The notes under the pieces: model-generated
Seen by the model: only the letters and a program-made list of their open reading frames with translations
Told to the model about the DNA's origin: nothing
Database searches by the model: none
DNA from: JAGQVA01 sp041391725
GTDB lineage: Bacteria; Bacteroidota; Bacteroidia; J057
DNA length: 64,000 nt
Direction: 5' to 3'
Assembly (NCBI GenBank): GCA_041391725.1
Contig: JAWKNL010000004.1
Location: 248,001-312,000, forward strand
In this document: positions 35,559-44,725 of the stretch, one piece after another
Layout: every line of letters starts with the position of its first letter
How positions within the stretch are numbered: the first letter of the stretch is position 1
Made by a program: the position numbers and the translations under genes

Positions 35559-36647
35559 CTACATAAAATATTTGAGTACCAGTTCGCCGATCACATAGCC
35601 CACCGCTGCAATACCAAATCCCACGATAAACATATCAAAACCACTGCGCCAGAAGTTCCTTCCTGTGAAAAAACTCCGCACCGCACCTACAGCAAAGTGA
35701 GCCAGCATGGATATAACGAAAGAAGTGATGATGGCGGGCATTCCTTTCCAGAAAAAGAAAGGAAAAATGGGGATGAGTGCCCCGATGGCAGTCGCCAGTC
35801 CGGTTGTCCAGGCCTCCCGCAAAGGGCTGATTTCACCTTCAGAAATGCCCAGTTCTTCCCGTACTTTTTCTTCCAGCGCTTTTTCCGGCTCCTGAATCAC
35901 CTCTTTTGCCAGCTTTTCTGCCTGCTGGCGGCTCATGCCTTTTGCTTCGTAGATGAGGGCGAGTTCTTCGGCTTCCACATCGGGCATAAGCATGATTTCG
36001 CGGGCTTCCATTTCTTTTTCATAGGCAAATACCTCCCGCTCGCTTTTCGCAGCCAGAAAGCCCGAAGATCCCATCGAAAGTGCATCCGCGATCATGCCTG
36101 CAAGCCCGGAGATGAGAATGACGTGGTCGGCCGAATTTGCGCCAATGACTCCGGCGATCAGGCCGAAGTTGGCGGTGAGTCCGTCATTAAACCCGTAAAC
36201 GACATTTCGGAGCATGCCTCCGGCGCTTACGCTGTGCCAGGGTTCGCCTGCCTCGTCGGGCGTAAGCTGGCCTGCGTGCTGGGCAGAATCTTTGGCCAGG
36301 TCGAGTGCCAGGTCGCGGGTAGCGCCGGGTTTACTTTTCTGGTACAGGTCGAGATAAATTTTCACCTCTTCTCCTTCCTCCCTCAGCATGGCATCGCGCA
36401 AAAATCCTGTACCGATCTTGTGGGCAGTCCAGTTCATAAAACGCGCCTTCAGGGAAGGGGTAACTGCGGGTACGGCCCCGTGATTTTCTTCGATCAGGGC
36501 GCGCCACCGGCTGGCGTGGCGGTCTTCCACTTCTGCCAGTTGTGTGTAAATTCTGGCGGTTTTGGCCTCAGCCGTCAGTTTTGCCAGCGTGCGGTACAAA
36601 AAAGCTGCATCCACTTCGTCCTGAAGGTATTTCAGCCAATCTTTCAT
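35559..36647 (-). CDS. Ferritin-like/VIT1 fusion iron transporter (MbfA-like)
   Basis: A 362-residue protein. Residues 1-135 are a ferritin-like four-helix domain with carboxylate/His helices (EVDAAFLYRTLAKL, EVEDRHASRWRALIEE, KDSAQHAGQL). Residues ~140-362 are a VIT1/CCC1-type transporter with the family segment VYGFNDGLTANFGLIAG, several membrane helices and a cytoplasmic helical insert (KEMEAREIMLMPDVEAEELALIYE) that carries metal-ligand carboxylates. The fusion matches MbfA, an Fe/Mn exporter of rhizobia. It should bind Fe in the cytoplasm and export it. The 88-residue gene follows at 2 bases. Confidence 0.92.
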   Translation of the reverse strand: MKDWLKYLQDEVDAAFLYRTLAKLTAEAKTARIYTQLAEVEDRHASRWRALIEENHGAVPAVTPSLKARFMNWTAHKIGTGFLRDAMLREEGEEVKIYLDLYQKSKPGATRDLALDLAKDSAQHAGQLTPDEAGEPWHSVSAGGMLRNVVYGFNDGLTANFGLIAGVIGANSADHVILISGLAGMIADALSMGSSGFLAAKSEREVFAYEKEMEAREIMLMPDVEAEELALIYEAKGMSRQQAEKLAKEVIQEPEKALEEKVREELGISEGEISPLREAWTTGLATAIGALIPIFPFFFWKGMPAIITSFVISMLAHFAVGAVRSFFTGRNFWRSGFDMFIVGFGIAAVGYVIGELVLKYFM

Positions 36648-36656
36648 GATCTTGTA

Positions 36657-38054
36657 TTAAAGGTCTTCACTTGTAAAGCAGGAAGCAGGTAAACCTGCAC
36701 CGTTAAACAAATTGGGTTCGGCTGCATTTGACCAGGCAAAACGCGCATGTTTGGGTGATTTTACATTTTTTGACGACAAAATCACGGTCGGGCCATTTAT
36801 TACAGCTTCTGCGGGATAAAATACGCCATCTTCTCCGGCAATTTCAAATAATAAGGGTTTACCTTCTTTGGCATTAAGCCCCCCGGCATGATCAAAGTAA
36901 ATGGTTACCTGATCCTTACGGACTTCCATCTTCTGGTACAGCGGGCCGGATGCTTCCGCTTTGGAAACCTGATAGTGGCCTGTAAGGGCAAGCATGGCGA
37001 GGCGGTTGCCCACATCTTTTTTGTTGCGTGGGTGAATATCATCAAGATTTCCAATATCGCTGGTAACTACCATGCCGGTTTGAGGCAGGGAAAGTGTGCG
37101 TCGTTGTGCGTCACGGACCATTGCCCCGCCAAAACCTTCTCCGTATTTATTGTAAGGGGCGATCTGGGCAAAATAAAAGGGAAAGGTATAACCGCGTTCT
37201 TCCCGCCAACTGGTAATCATGGCAGAAAACATATCTTTATAGGCGTAGGCATTGCCGACATTGGATTCGCCCTGATACCAGATCGCACCGGCAATGCGGT
37301 AGCGGGTAAGGGGCGCAATCATGGCGTTATAGGCTTTGCCGGGCTTTACGGGGCCCCAGGGAACAGGCTTGAGTGTAGCCGCAGCCTGAGCGAGTTTTTC
37401 GCTGGATTCGATGACTTTGGCGTTCATCCAGATTTCTACCGGAGTGCCGCCCCACGAAGCGTCAATCAGTCCGACGGGAACTTTCATTTCCTTATAGATT
37501 TTTTCTGCAAAAAAGTAGCCCACCGCACTAAAATTCTGCATAGTTTCGGGGTTGCAGGAAAGCCAGTTTCCGCCCAGATCATCCTGCGGCGTAGCGGCGG
37601 TGCGGTGGTGGATGCGAAAAAACCTGATTTCGGGATAGTTGGCATTTGCTACAAAGGACTCGGCATTGTCTATGCCCATTCGGGCTGTCCATTCCATATT
37701 GGACTGTCCGGCGCAGAGCCAGACTTCGCCCAGCAGCACATCGCGGAGGGTGATTTCATTATACCCCCTGATTCTGATATCAAACTTGCCAAAAGCCGGG
37801 GGCGTTGTTACCGGAATTGACCAGGTTCCCTGATCGGTGGCTTTTACTGCAAGGGCCGAATCCAGCCAGGGGAGGGTGAGGCTTACATTTTCTCCGGGTT
37901 TGGCCCAGCCCCAGAAGGTAATTTCAGCTTTTTGCTGAAGAACCATTCCATCCGAGAATATGTCAGGGAGGGAAAGGTTGGCGTGGAGTGCGGGTGTTCC
38001 ATTTACAAAAATGAAAACCAGAACAAGGTAGCGGCAGCAATTTTTGACAGACAT
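36657..38054 (-). CDS. Sialate O-acetylesterase-family exported enzyme
   Basis: A 465-residue protein with a signal peptide (about 1-25). Motifs of the SASA esterase family are clear: GEVWLCAGQSNMEW with the nucleophile Ser, GAIWYQGESNV, and ASWGGTPVEIW. It should remove acetyl groups from sialic acid or other glycans in the periplasm or outside. N-terminal and C-terminal beta-domains (LPDIFSDGMVLQ at the start) fit the family length. It ends 10 bases before the ferritin-VIT ATG, so the two may share a transcript although their functions differ. Confidence 0.93.
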   Translation of the reverse strand: MSVKNCCRYLVLVFIFVNGTPALHANLSLPDIFSDGMVLQQKAEITFWGWAKPGENVSLTLPWLDSALAVKATDQGTWSIPVTTPPAFGKFDIRIRGYNEITLRDVLLGEVWLCAGQSNMEWTARMGIDNAESFVANANYPEIRFFRIHHRTAATPQDDLGGNWLSCNPETMQNFSAVGYFFAEKIYKEMKVPVGLIDASWGGTPVEIWMNAKVIESSEKLAQAAATLKPVPWGPVKPGKAYNAMIAPLTRYRIAGAIWYQGESNVGNAYAYKDMFSAMITSWREERGYTFPFYFAQIAPYNKYGEGFGGAMVRDAQRRTLSLPQTGMVVTSDIGNLDDIHPRNKKDVGNRLAMLALTGHYQVSKAEASGPLYQKMEVRKDQVTIYFDHAGGLNAKEGKPLLFEIAGEDGVFYPAEAVINGPTVILSSKNVKSPKHARFAWSNAAEPNLFNGAGLPASCFTSEDL

Positions 38055-38380
38055 AGGCGCGTAGTTTACTTTTTTGCTAAGTTAGGAAGAATCCCGGTTT
38101 TTTGAGAAAGTTGTAAGCTGCCCGATTTCCAACATTTTGATGAAGGCATATTCTGACCAGAAATGCTGCGGTCTTACAGGGAAATAAAAGGTTGTTTTTC
38201 CCCCAACACCCCGCTGCACCTTCAATAAGGTAATTTTTGTGGAGAATAATTCCCGTTACAGGAATATTCTTTCCGGGAACTATTATTGATTACTGGTTAT
38301 TATAAACAGGGGTCTGGTATTCAGGAGTTTATTTGGGTAAATTTATTCCAGACTTAAATCATTATCTGTCGAAAGACAAA
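38055..38380. other. Intergenic region without recognised gene
   Basis: This 326-base gap separates two divergent genes (esterase on minus, TPR/TonB-C protein on plus) and must contain promoters for both. I see only short AT-rich stretches and an imperfect TTCCCG/CGGGAA dyad near 38247-38280. No RNA gene or conserved structure is recognised. Confidence 0.6.
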
Positions 38381-39682
38381 ATGAAGATCCTAATTATCGC
38401 TTCGGGCTTGCTTTGGATTACCACTGTGTTTGCACAAGATACCTTTACTCCGCTCCCGGGCGAACCGGGAATGCACGAGTTTATTTACGTTGACCAGGAG
38501 CCTTTGCCCCTGAACCTGGATGAAATACAGCGGCAGATTCCTTATCCGGCCAAAGCGTTTTGGAATAAGGTCGGTGGCAAACTCTACCTCAGGATTCTGA
38601 TCAACGAGCAGGGCGAATACGAGCGCCATAAAATTACCCGTTCGGTGGATGCTTCTCTGCTTGTCGCTGCTGAGCCTTATATCCGGCAACTGCGTTTTTC
38701 CCCTGCCATCAAAGACAATCAGCCTGTCAAATACTGGGTCAATGTGCCAATCGTATTTAACCCCAAAGCCAATACAACCGGCACCCAGCGGCTTCGCCAT
38801 CCGGTGTTGTTTCAGCAGACGCTGGTGCACAAACTCATGCGAAATCACCGGCAGGCCGAAGGACTCCTCAACCGGGGCATAGACAAGCTCGACGATGGAG
38901 AGGTGGAAGCGGCCAGAGATTTATTTACCCGGAGCATTCGTTTTACCCCTCACCATCAGGGCAGCTACCACATACTGATACTGGCCTATTATTACCGGGC
39001 AAAAACACACGGGATAAACGGAGACTGGAAACGCGCGTGCACAGATTTTACTGAAGCTATCGGTTATCTCAACACGGTCGAAAATATGACCGCAGCACTC
39101 GAAGAAGCCGGGCCCAAAATTTTTCTCGGAAGGGCAATGGCTGCGCTGGCTATGGGCGAAGAAGTGCGGGCGATGAACGATTTCTGCTGGGTGGAGCGTA
39201 TGTTTCCCGAAGAAGTATGGGCCGGGATTAATATTTTTGATGAATGGGAAATGACAGATCAGGATTTACGTGCGTGTGCCCATATTCTGAGCCGGATGCA
39301 GGCTGTTGACCCGAAAGATCGTTTGCTGCAAACACAAATGAAATATCTGGAAACCGCATTGCCCGCTCAGCCCCGCCAGACAAGCGGAATGCTCGTTGCC
39401 GATGCGTCAAACTTTCCCTCCCAACATCTGTTTGAAGGCAGGACGCAGGCAGCATGGGAGCAGGTGCGCTCAGGAGAAATAGAAACCGCACTGGCTACCG
39501 TAACCACAGAAATAGAAGAAAATCCGCACAACGGGGATGCCTATCTGGTAAAAGCTATGGCAATGGCGGTGATCGGTGCCGATGATGCCGCTTGTGAAGA
39601 ACTCGATCAGGCGTTTACCTACGGGTTGGGAGAAAATGGCCGCCACAAAGCTATTCTCCTTCAAAAAAGAGTTTGCCATTAA
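38381..39682 (+). CDS. Exported TonB-C/TPR-like protein
   Basis: A 433-residue protein with a signal peptide (MKILIIASGLLWITTVFAQ), which fixes the start at ATG 38381. Residues ~40-145 resemble a TonB C-terminal domain (GGKLYLRILINEQGEY, VAAEPYIRQLRFSPAIKDNQPV, YWVNVPIVF). The rest is helical with TPR-like units (LNRGIDKLDDGEVEAARDLF, ACTDFTEAIGYL, DAYLVKAMAMAVIG). There is no membrane anchor beyond the signal peptide, so it is not a normal TonB; it is probably a periplasmic scaffold. It stands alone between promoter and terminator. Confidence 0.85.
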   Translation: MKILIIASGLLWITTVFAQDTFTPLPGEPGMHEFIYVDQEPLPLNLDEIQRQIPYPAKAFWNKVGGKLYLRILINEQGEYERHKITRSVDASLLVAAEPYIRQLRFSPAIKDNQPVKYWVNVPIVFNPKANTTGTQRLRHPVLFQQTLVHKLMRNHRQAEGLLNRGIDKLDDGEVEAARDLFTRSIRFTPHHQGSYHILILAYYYRAKTHGINGDWKRACTDFTEAIGYLNTVENMTAALEEAGPKIFLGRAMAALAMGEEVRAMNDFCWVERMFPEEVWAGINIFDEWEMTDQDLRACAHILSRMQAVDPKDRLLQTQMKYLETALPAQPRQTSGMLVADASNFPSQHLFEGRTQAAWEQVRSGEIETALATVTTEIEENPHNGDAYLVKAMAMAVIGADDAACEELDQAFTYGLGENGRHKAILLQKRVCH

Positions 39683-39710
39683 TTATTGATGCGATTTTGT
39701 GGAATTTGAA

Positions 39711-39738
39711 GGCCCGGTACTTTCTATCGGGTCTTTTT
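39711..39738 (+). terminator. Intrinsic terminator after TPR/TonB-C gene
   Basis: GGCCCGGTA and TATCGGGTC form a 9-bp stem (two G-T pairs) around CTTTC, followed by TTTTT CTTTT. It lies 28 bases after the stop at 39682, the right place to end that transcript. Confidence 0.75.
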
Positions 39739-39786
39739 CTTTTGGGTAAATTAAGGTGTAATATTGCACCCTCAAATCACTGCTCT

Positions 39787-41013
39787 ATGAAACAACCCTT
39801 CCTACTGTTGACACTGGTGTTTTTTGCGTTTTTAGGCTGTAAGAATGAGACGGGAAATCATTCCCCTTTTGCCGCAAAAGCCGATTCGCTCGCCCACCGA
39901 TTGATCATTGCCGATGGCCATGTGGATCTCCCTTACCGGCTCAAAGTCAAAAACTTCCGCCTGGAAAGAGAATACCTCGATATGGCAATCAATAATCAGG
40001 GAGATTTTGACTACGACCGCGCCAATGCCGGCGGACTCAATGCACCCTTCATGTCGATTTATATCCCCGCTTCCAATCAATTGGTTACCGGTAGCTCGAA
40101 GATTCTGGCCGACAGCCTTATCGATCTGGTCATCGGCATTACAACACAATATCCCGAAAAATTTGCCCTGGCCAATACGCCCGATGAAGTGGAAGCCAAC
40201 TTCCAAAAAGGACTGATTTCTCTGCCTATGGGTATGGAAAACGGCGCTCCGGTCGAAGACGACACCGCCAATGTCGAATACTTTTTCAAAAGAGGTATTC
40301 GCTACATTACCCTGACACATAGCAAAGACAACCAAATCTGCGATTCCTCCTATGATACCACCCGCACCTGGAACGGCCTCAGCCCTTTTGGTGAGGCGGT
40401 AGTGCGCAATATGAACCGCGCAGGCATTATGGTGGACGTATCCCATATTTCCGACAGCGCCTTTTATGACGTCATGGCTATTACCCAAGTGCCGGTGATC
40501 GCTTCCCATTCGTCGTGCCGCTTTTTTACTCCCGGTTTTCAGCGCAATATGAACGACGATATGATCCGCATCCTGGCAGAAAACGGAGGCGTAATCATGA
40601 TCAATTTTGGTTCGACTTTTCTGGAAGAAGAACTCCGCCTTGCCTGGGATAAGGTTGACGAAGAACTCCGCGCATGGGCAAAAGAGAACAATGTTTCGAG
40701 AAAAAGTCCGGAATACGAAGCCCGTAGGAAAGAACTGCACGACAAAATGGGAAAACAATTTTCTAACGTGTCAGTTGTAGCAGATCATATCGAACACGTG
40801 GTCAAACTGGTGGGTGTGGATCATGTCGGATTTGGTTCAGACTTCGATGGAGTGGGAGACAGTCTTCCGGTGGGGTTAAAGGATGTATCCGATTATCCCA
40901 ACATAATTGAGGAACTGCTGAAAAGAGGGTTTACGGAAGAAGATATTGAAAAAATCTGCTATGGAAATCTGGCACGTGTTTGGCGCGAAGTCGAAAGATA
41001 TGCGCAACAATAG
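39787..41013 (+). CDS. M19-family (renal-type) dipeptidase lipoprotein
   Basis: A 408-residue lipoprotein (lipobox FLGC, Cys near 18), starting at ATG 39787. It is a zinc-dependent membrane dipeptidase of family M19: zinc ligands in ADGHVDLP (HxD), the bridging Glu in GMENGAP, His in DVSHISD and IASHSSCR, and FGSDFDGVGD near the C-terminus. It should hydrolyse dipeptides, possibly including D-amino-acid or cysteinyl-glycine types, on the periplasmic side. The stop lies 56 bases before the ahcY ATG. Confidence 0.93.
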   Translation: MKQPFLLLTLVFFAFLGCKNETGNHSPFAAKADSLAHRLIIADGHVDLPYRLKVKNFRLEREYLDMAINNQGDFDYDRANAGGLNAPFMSIYIPASNQLVTGSSKILADSLIDLVIGITTQYPEKFALANTPDEVEANFQKGLISLPMGMENGAPVEDDTANVEYFFKRGIRYITLTHSKDNQICDSSYDTTRTWNGLSPFGEAVVRNMNRAGIMVDVSHISDSAFYDVMAITQVPVIASHSSCRFFTPGFQRNMNDDMIRILAENGGVIMINFGSTFLEEELRLAWDKVDEELRAWAKENNVSRKSPEYEARRKELHDKMGKQFSNVSVVADHIEHVVKLVGVDHVGFGSDFDGVGDSLPVGLKDVSDYPNIIEELLKRGFTEEDIEKICYGNLARVWREVERYAQQ

Positions 41014-41025
41014 TTTTTTAATTTA

Positions 41026-41052
41026 TTGACAGTAAGTATTTTTGTGTAAATA
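41026..41052 (+). promoter_or_regulatory. Possible ahcY promoter
   Basis: The gap before ahcY contains TATTTTTG (41037-41044), matching the Bacteroidota -7 pattern TAnnTTTG, and also a TTGACA at 41026-41031. The usual TTTG at the -33 position is not clear at the right spacing, so the exact promoter is uncertain. Confidence 0.3.
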
Positions 41053-41069
41053 TTCAAAATCACATCGTA

Positions 41070-42386
41070 ATGGCTCAAGTCACAACAACGTACCTTCCCT
41101 ATAAAGTAAAAGACATCTCCCTCGCAGAATGGGGCAGAAAAGAAATTCAACTCGCTGAAGCAGAAATGCCGGGCCTGATGGCGCTCCGTGCCGAATATGG
41201 CGCAACCAAACCCCTGAAAGGCGCCCGCATCGCCGGTTGTCTTCACATGACCATTCAGACCGCCGTACTGATCGAAACGCTGGTAGAACTTGGTGCAGAA
41301 GTAACCTGGTCTTCCTGTAATATCTTTTCCACTCAGGACCACGCCGCTGCTGCCATTGCCGCTGCCGGTATTCAGGTTTACGCATGGAAAGGAATGAATG
41401 AGCAGGAGTTTGACTGGTGTATTGAGCAGACCCTGTTTTTTGGCGAAGGCCAGCAGCCGCTCAACATGATCCTCGACGACGGAGGCGACCTTACCAATAT
41501 GGTTCTCGACCGCTATCCCGAACTGGTCAAAAATATCCGCGGACTGAGTGAAGAAACCACTACCGGTGTACACCGCCTCTATGACAGAGTGAAAAACGGT
41601 ACTCTGCCCGTTCCCGCTATCAACGTCAATGACTCGGTTACCAAATCCAAATTTGACAACAAATACGGCTGTAAGGAATCTCTCGTTGACGCTATTCGCC
41701 GCGCCACAGACGTGATGATGGCTGGTAAAGTAGCCGTTGTAGCCGGGTATGGAGACGTGGGTAAAGGCTCTGTCGCTTCTCTCCGCGGCGCAGGTGCACG
41801 GGTGATCGTAACCGAAATTGACCCCATCTGTGCCCTTCAGGCTGCCATGGACGGATACGAAGTAAAACGTATGATTGACGCTGTGCCCGAAGCAGATATT
41901 ATCGTAACTGCTACCGGCAACTGCGATATCATCTCCGAAGCGCACTTCCGCCTGGCCAAAGACAAGGCCATCATCTGCAACATTGGCCACTTCGACAACG
42001 AAATTGACATGGCATGGCTGAACAAAAACTATGGCCATACTAAAAATGTCATCAAACCGCAGGTGGATCTCTACACCATTGACGGAAAAGACGTGCTTGT
42101 GCTGGCTGAAGGCCGCCTGGTGAATCTCGGTTGTGCGACCGGACACCCCTCCTTTGTGATGTCCAATTCGTTTACCAACCAGACCCTCGCGCAGCTTGAG
42201 CTCTGGACCAACAGCGACAGCTACGAAAATCAGGTTTACACCCTTCCCAAACACCTCGACGAAAAAGTTGCCCGCCTTCACCTCGCCAAGATCGGCGTCG
42301 TGCTCGACGAACTCACTGAAAAGCAGGCAAGCTATATCGGCGTAGAGCAGCAGGGGCCGTTTAAACCCGATTATTATCGTTATTAA
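41070..42386 (+). CDS. ahcY: Adenosylhomocysteinase
   Basis: A 438-residue cytosolic NAD-dependent enzyme that splits S-adenosylhomocysteine to adenosine and homocysteine, recycling the product of SAM-dependent methylation. SSCNIFSTQDHAAAAI, KSKFDNKYGCKESL and the NAD loop GYGDVGKGS are intact, and the C-terminus KPDYYRY is typical. Homocysteine feeds methionine metabolism, where the trans-sulfuration enzyme at 18937 also acts, though the genes are far apart. It is followed by a strong terminator, so it is probably a single-gene unit. Confidence 0.97.
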   Translation: MAQVTTTYLPYKVKDISLAEWGRKEIQLAEAEMPGLMALRAEYGATKPLKGARIAGCLHMTIQTAVLIETLVELGAEVTWSSCNIFSTQDHAAAAIAAAGIQVYAWKGMNEQEFDWCIEQTLFFGEGQQPLNMILDDGGDLTNMVLDRYPELVKNIRGLSEETTTGVHRLYDRVKNGTLPVPAINVNDSVTKSKFDNKYGCKESLVDAIRRATDVMMAGKVAVVAGYGDVGKGSVASLRGAGARVIVTEIDPICALQAAMDGYEVKRMIDAVPEADIIVTATGNCDIISEAHFRLAKDKAIICNIGHFDNEIDMAWLNKNYGHTKNVIKPQVDLYTIDGKDVLVLAEGRLVNLGCATGHPSFVMSNSFTNQTLAQLELWTNSDSYENQVYTLPKHLDEKVARLHLAKIGVVLDELTEKQASYIGVEQQGPFKPDYYRY

Positions 42387-42420
42387 TATCCTTTTGCCGG
42401 AAGGCAGGGAAAAAAATATA

Positions 42421-42449
42421 AGCCATTCCGCGAGGAGTGGCTTTTTTTT
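42421..42449 (+). terminator. Intrinsic terminator of ahcY
   Basis: AGCCATTCC and GGAGTGGCT pair in a 9-bp stem closed by a GCGA tetraloop, followed by eight T residues. It lies 34 bases after the ahcY stop and is the clearest Rho-independent terminator in the window. Confidence 0.92.
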
Positions 42450-42506
42450 AGCTCCGGTTTGCAACCGAACTGCGGCTAATATCCGGGCAAAAACCATTCG
42501 GCCGTT

Positions 42507-42551
42507 ATTCGTGGTTATCTGCGATTTGGCCCGATAGTATCAGCCACGAAT
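42507..42551. repeat. ATTCGTGG/CCACGAAT inverted repeat
   Basis: Perfect 8-bp arms ATTCGTGG (42507-42514) and CCACGAAT (42544-42551) flank a 29-base loop between ahcY and the fad genes. The same ATTCGTGGTTAT 12-mer occurs again near 60034, in another intergenic region, so it looks like a dispersed intergenic repeat. It could also act as a terminator-like hairpin for either flanking gene. Confidence 0.5.
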
Positions 42552-42596
42552 GGCACGAATGAGGGGCAAATTGGTAAATTCGCCAGAACCAGTAGG

Positions 42597-44162
42597 TTAT
42601 CGCGCCACTTTCGCCTTATCACGCAGGGAGGTGGGCGCCACAAACCGCTCGCCGTACAGCCGGGCAAATTCCTCGCATTCAGCTATAAATTTATCCACCC
42701 CTATGTATTCGACATAACTGCAAACGCCGCCAGTGTAGGCCGGAAATCCCCAGCCCAGCAGGGAGGCTACATCGCCGTCTTCTGCCGACCTGATCACGCC
42801 CTCTTCGAGGCAGCGGGCTGCTTCTATCGCCTGAATAAAAAGCAGGCGCTTTTGGATGGTTTGATAGTCCGGGATGTGTTCCTTTTCAGGAAAATGGGTT
42901 TTCAGTCCGGGCCAGAGGTGTTTTTTGCCGCCTTCCGGGTATTCGTAAAACCCCTTGCCCTGTTTTTTCCCGGGGCGGCCAAATTCGCTTACCATCCGCT
43001 CCACCACGACGGCCCCAGGGCGTGTGTCGCGAATGCCAAGATCGGCTTCGGTTTGTTTCCTGATTTTGAGGGCAAGGCCGAGGTTTACCTCGTCGGAAAC
43101 GGCGAGGGCGCCCACGGGTAAACCCGCATCTCTGGAGGCGTTTTCGATCATCGCCGCCGGAATACCTTCGGTCAGCATTCCCGCCGCTTCCATCGTAAAT
43201 GTGCTGAATACCCGTGAGGTGAAAAATCCCCGGCTGTCGTTGACCACCACGGGCGTTTTCCTGATCCTGAGCACATAGTCAATGGCACCGGCAAGGGCGT
43301 AATCCGAAGTTTTTTCCCCCGTAATGATCTCCACCAGCGGCATCTTATCCACGGGTGAGAAAAAATGCAGACCGATAAAATTCTCCGGCCTGCGGGAAAC
43401 TTCCGCCAGTCCGGAGATGGGGAGGGTAGAAGTATTGGAGGCAAACAGGGCGTTTGGGGATAACTGTTCTTCCGCCTCGCGGGTAGCAGTGGCTTTGATT
43501 TCCCTGTCTTCATATACGGCTTCAATCACCAGGTCGCATCCGCTCAGGGCTCGTGCATCGGCTGTGGGATGGATGAGCGAAAGGAGTTTTTCCACCTTTT
43601 CGGGGGTAGTTTTTCCCTGCGCCAGGGCTTTTTGCAACAGGGTTTCGGAGTAGGATTTGCCCTTTTGTGCCAGGTCTTCGGATACGTCTTTGAGCACGAC
43701 TTCTATCCCCGCTTTGGCAGAGACGTAGGCTATGCCTGCACCCATCAGCCCTGCGCCGAGGATGCCTACTTTTTTTACTTCGAATGGGGGAATATGTTTC
43801 GGTCTGGCTGCGCCTTTATTGGCTTTGTTGACGGCAAAAAAGCCGGATTTGATAAGATTGCGCGCCTCGGGGGAAAAAAGGGCTTTGACAAAATACCGCG
43901 CTTCCACCGTCGTGCCGCGGTCAAAAGGGAGCATCAGTCCCTCATACATCGCGCTCAGTGCGTACTGAGCGCTGGGGTAGTTGCCGCGGGTCTCCTGATG
44001 AAGCAGGGCAGAGCCTGCGGTGAGGGTCTGCACACCCTGCGGCGACATGAGTTCACCTCCGGGGAGGCGGTACGATTTCTGATCCCAGGGCTGTATGGCG
44101 CTGCCTTTTTCGAGAATATATTTTTTCCCTGCAGCTATCAATTCCTCCGCCGAATCTACCAC
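42597..44162 (-). pseudogene. 3-hydroxyacyl-CoA dehydrogenase part of broken FadJ-like enzyme
   Basis: A 521-residue reading frame with the C-terminal two thirds of a fused beta-oxidation enzyme. The NAD-binding motif VGILGAGLMGAGIAYV lies near residues 131-146 and HFFSPVDKMPLVEI near 265, followed by two helical 3HCDH C-terminal domains. It would oxidise 3-hydroxyacyl-CoA. The frame opens with GTG at VDSAEEL, which in intact FadJ/FadB is internal, right after the hydratase core. The missing hydratase part is in the next reading frame (44156-44725). Several frame changes at 44156-44330 separate them, so as given neither part alone is the normal enzyme. Confidence 0.8.
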
Positions 44163-44725
44163 CGTGAATCAGTGTCTTTGCTGCCTGCTGTGGCGGCACC
44201 CATCAGCCCCTGCAAATGTATCGCATGGATTTTCCATTCCGATCCGCAGCCGGGGCAGGCGTTGTGTCCCCGCCGCTGCCGGGGAATAAGGCCGAGGATT
44301 TTACTTCGGGAGGCCCAGGCGCAGCAAGAGGTCTCCTTGGCCACGCGGTAGTGACATGCCAGCGGAATTTCAAATCCGCCGCCCAATGCGCTTCCGTTGA
44401 GGCAAGCCACAAAGGGTTTGCCGCAAGTCTCCATTTTGCGCAGCAGGGCGTTGAAGGCGGTAATTCCTTCAAACAGCGCCTGCCTGTCTGTGAAGGCCAG
44501 CACAGCTTTCAGGTCTGCACCTGCCATAAATTCTTTCCTCGCAGAGGTGAAAATAGCACCTCTGACGCCGGGATCATCGACAACCGTAGTCACCGCCTCC
44601 GAAATTGCCGAAAGGGTATCGGCATTCATGACATTGGCGGGGAGATTTTTCATATTCAGGACGATATGTGCAACCGCGTCCTGGTCGGTGTTTACTTCCA
44701 GTATATCGTTTTGGATCGTTACCAT
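44156..44725 (-). pseudogene. Enoyl-CoA hydratase part of broken FadJ-like enzyme
   Basis: The first ~130 residues are a normal crotonase domain: LPANVMNADTLSAI, FMAGADLKAVL and LNGSALGGGFEIPLACHYRVA. After VAKETS the frame stops making sense: the expected LGLPEVKLGLIPGSGGTQRLPRL follows in pieces over all three frames (ILGLIP in this frame, PPEVK and FPGSGG in a second, TQRLPRL-IGMEN in a third) before VDSAEEL resumes in the dehydrogenase frame. The start is coupled to the thiolase stop by a one-base TGATG overlap. Together with 42597-44162 this is one trifunctional-type enzyme gene. Confidence 0.8.

Noticed and set aside
41014..41069. SAH riboswitch before ahcY
   Set aside because: The 56-base leader is AT-rich and too short, with no recognisable conserved core.
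40959..42497. 512-codon minus-strand open frame antisense to ahcY
   Set aside because: It mirrors the strongly coding ahcY gene and has no family features; long antisense frames are common opposite biased codons.
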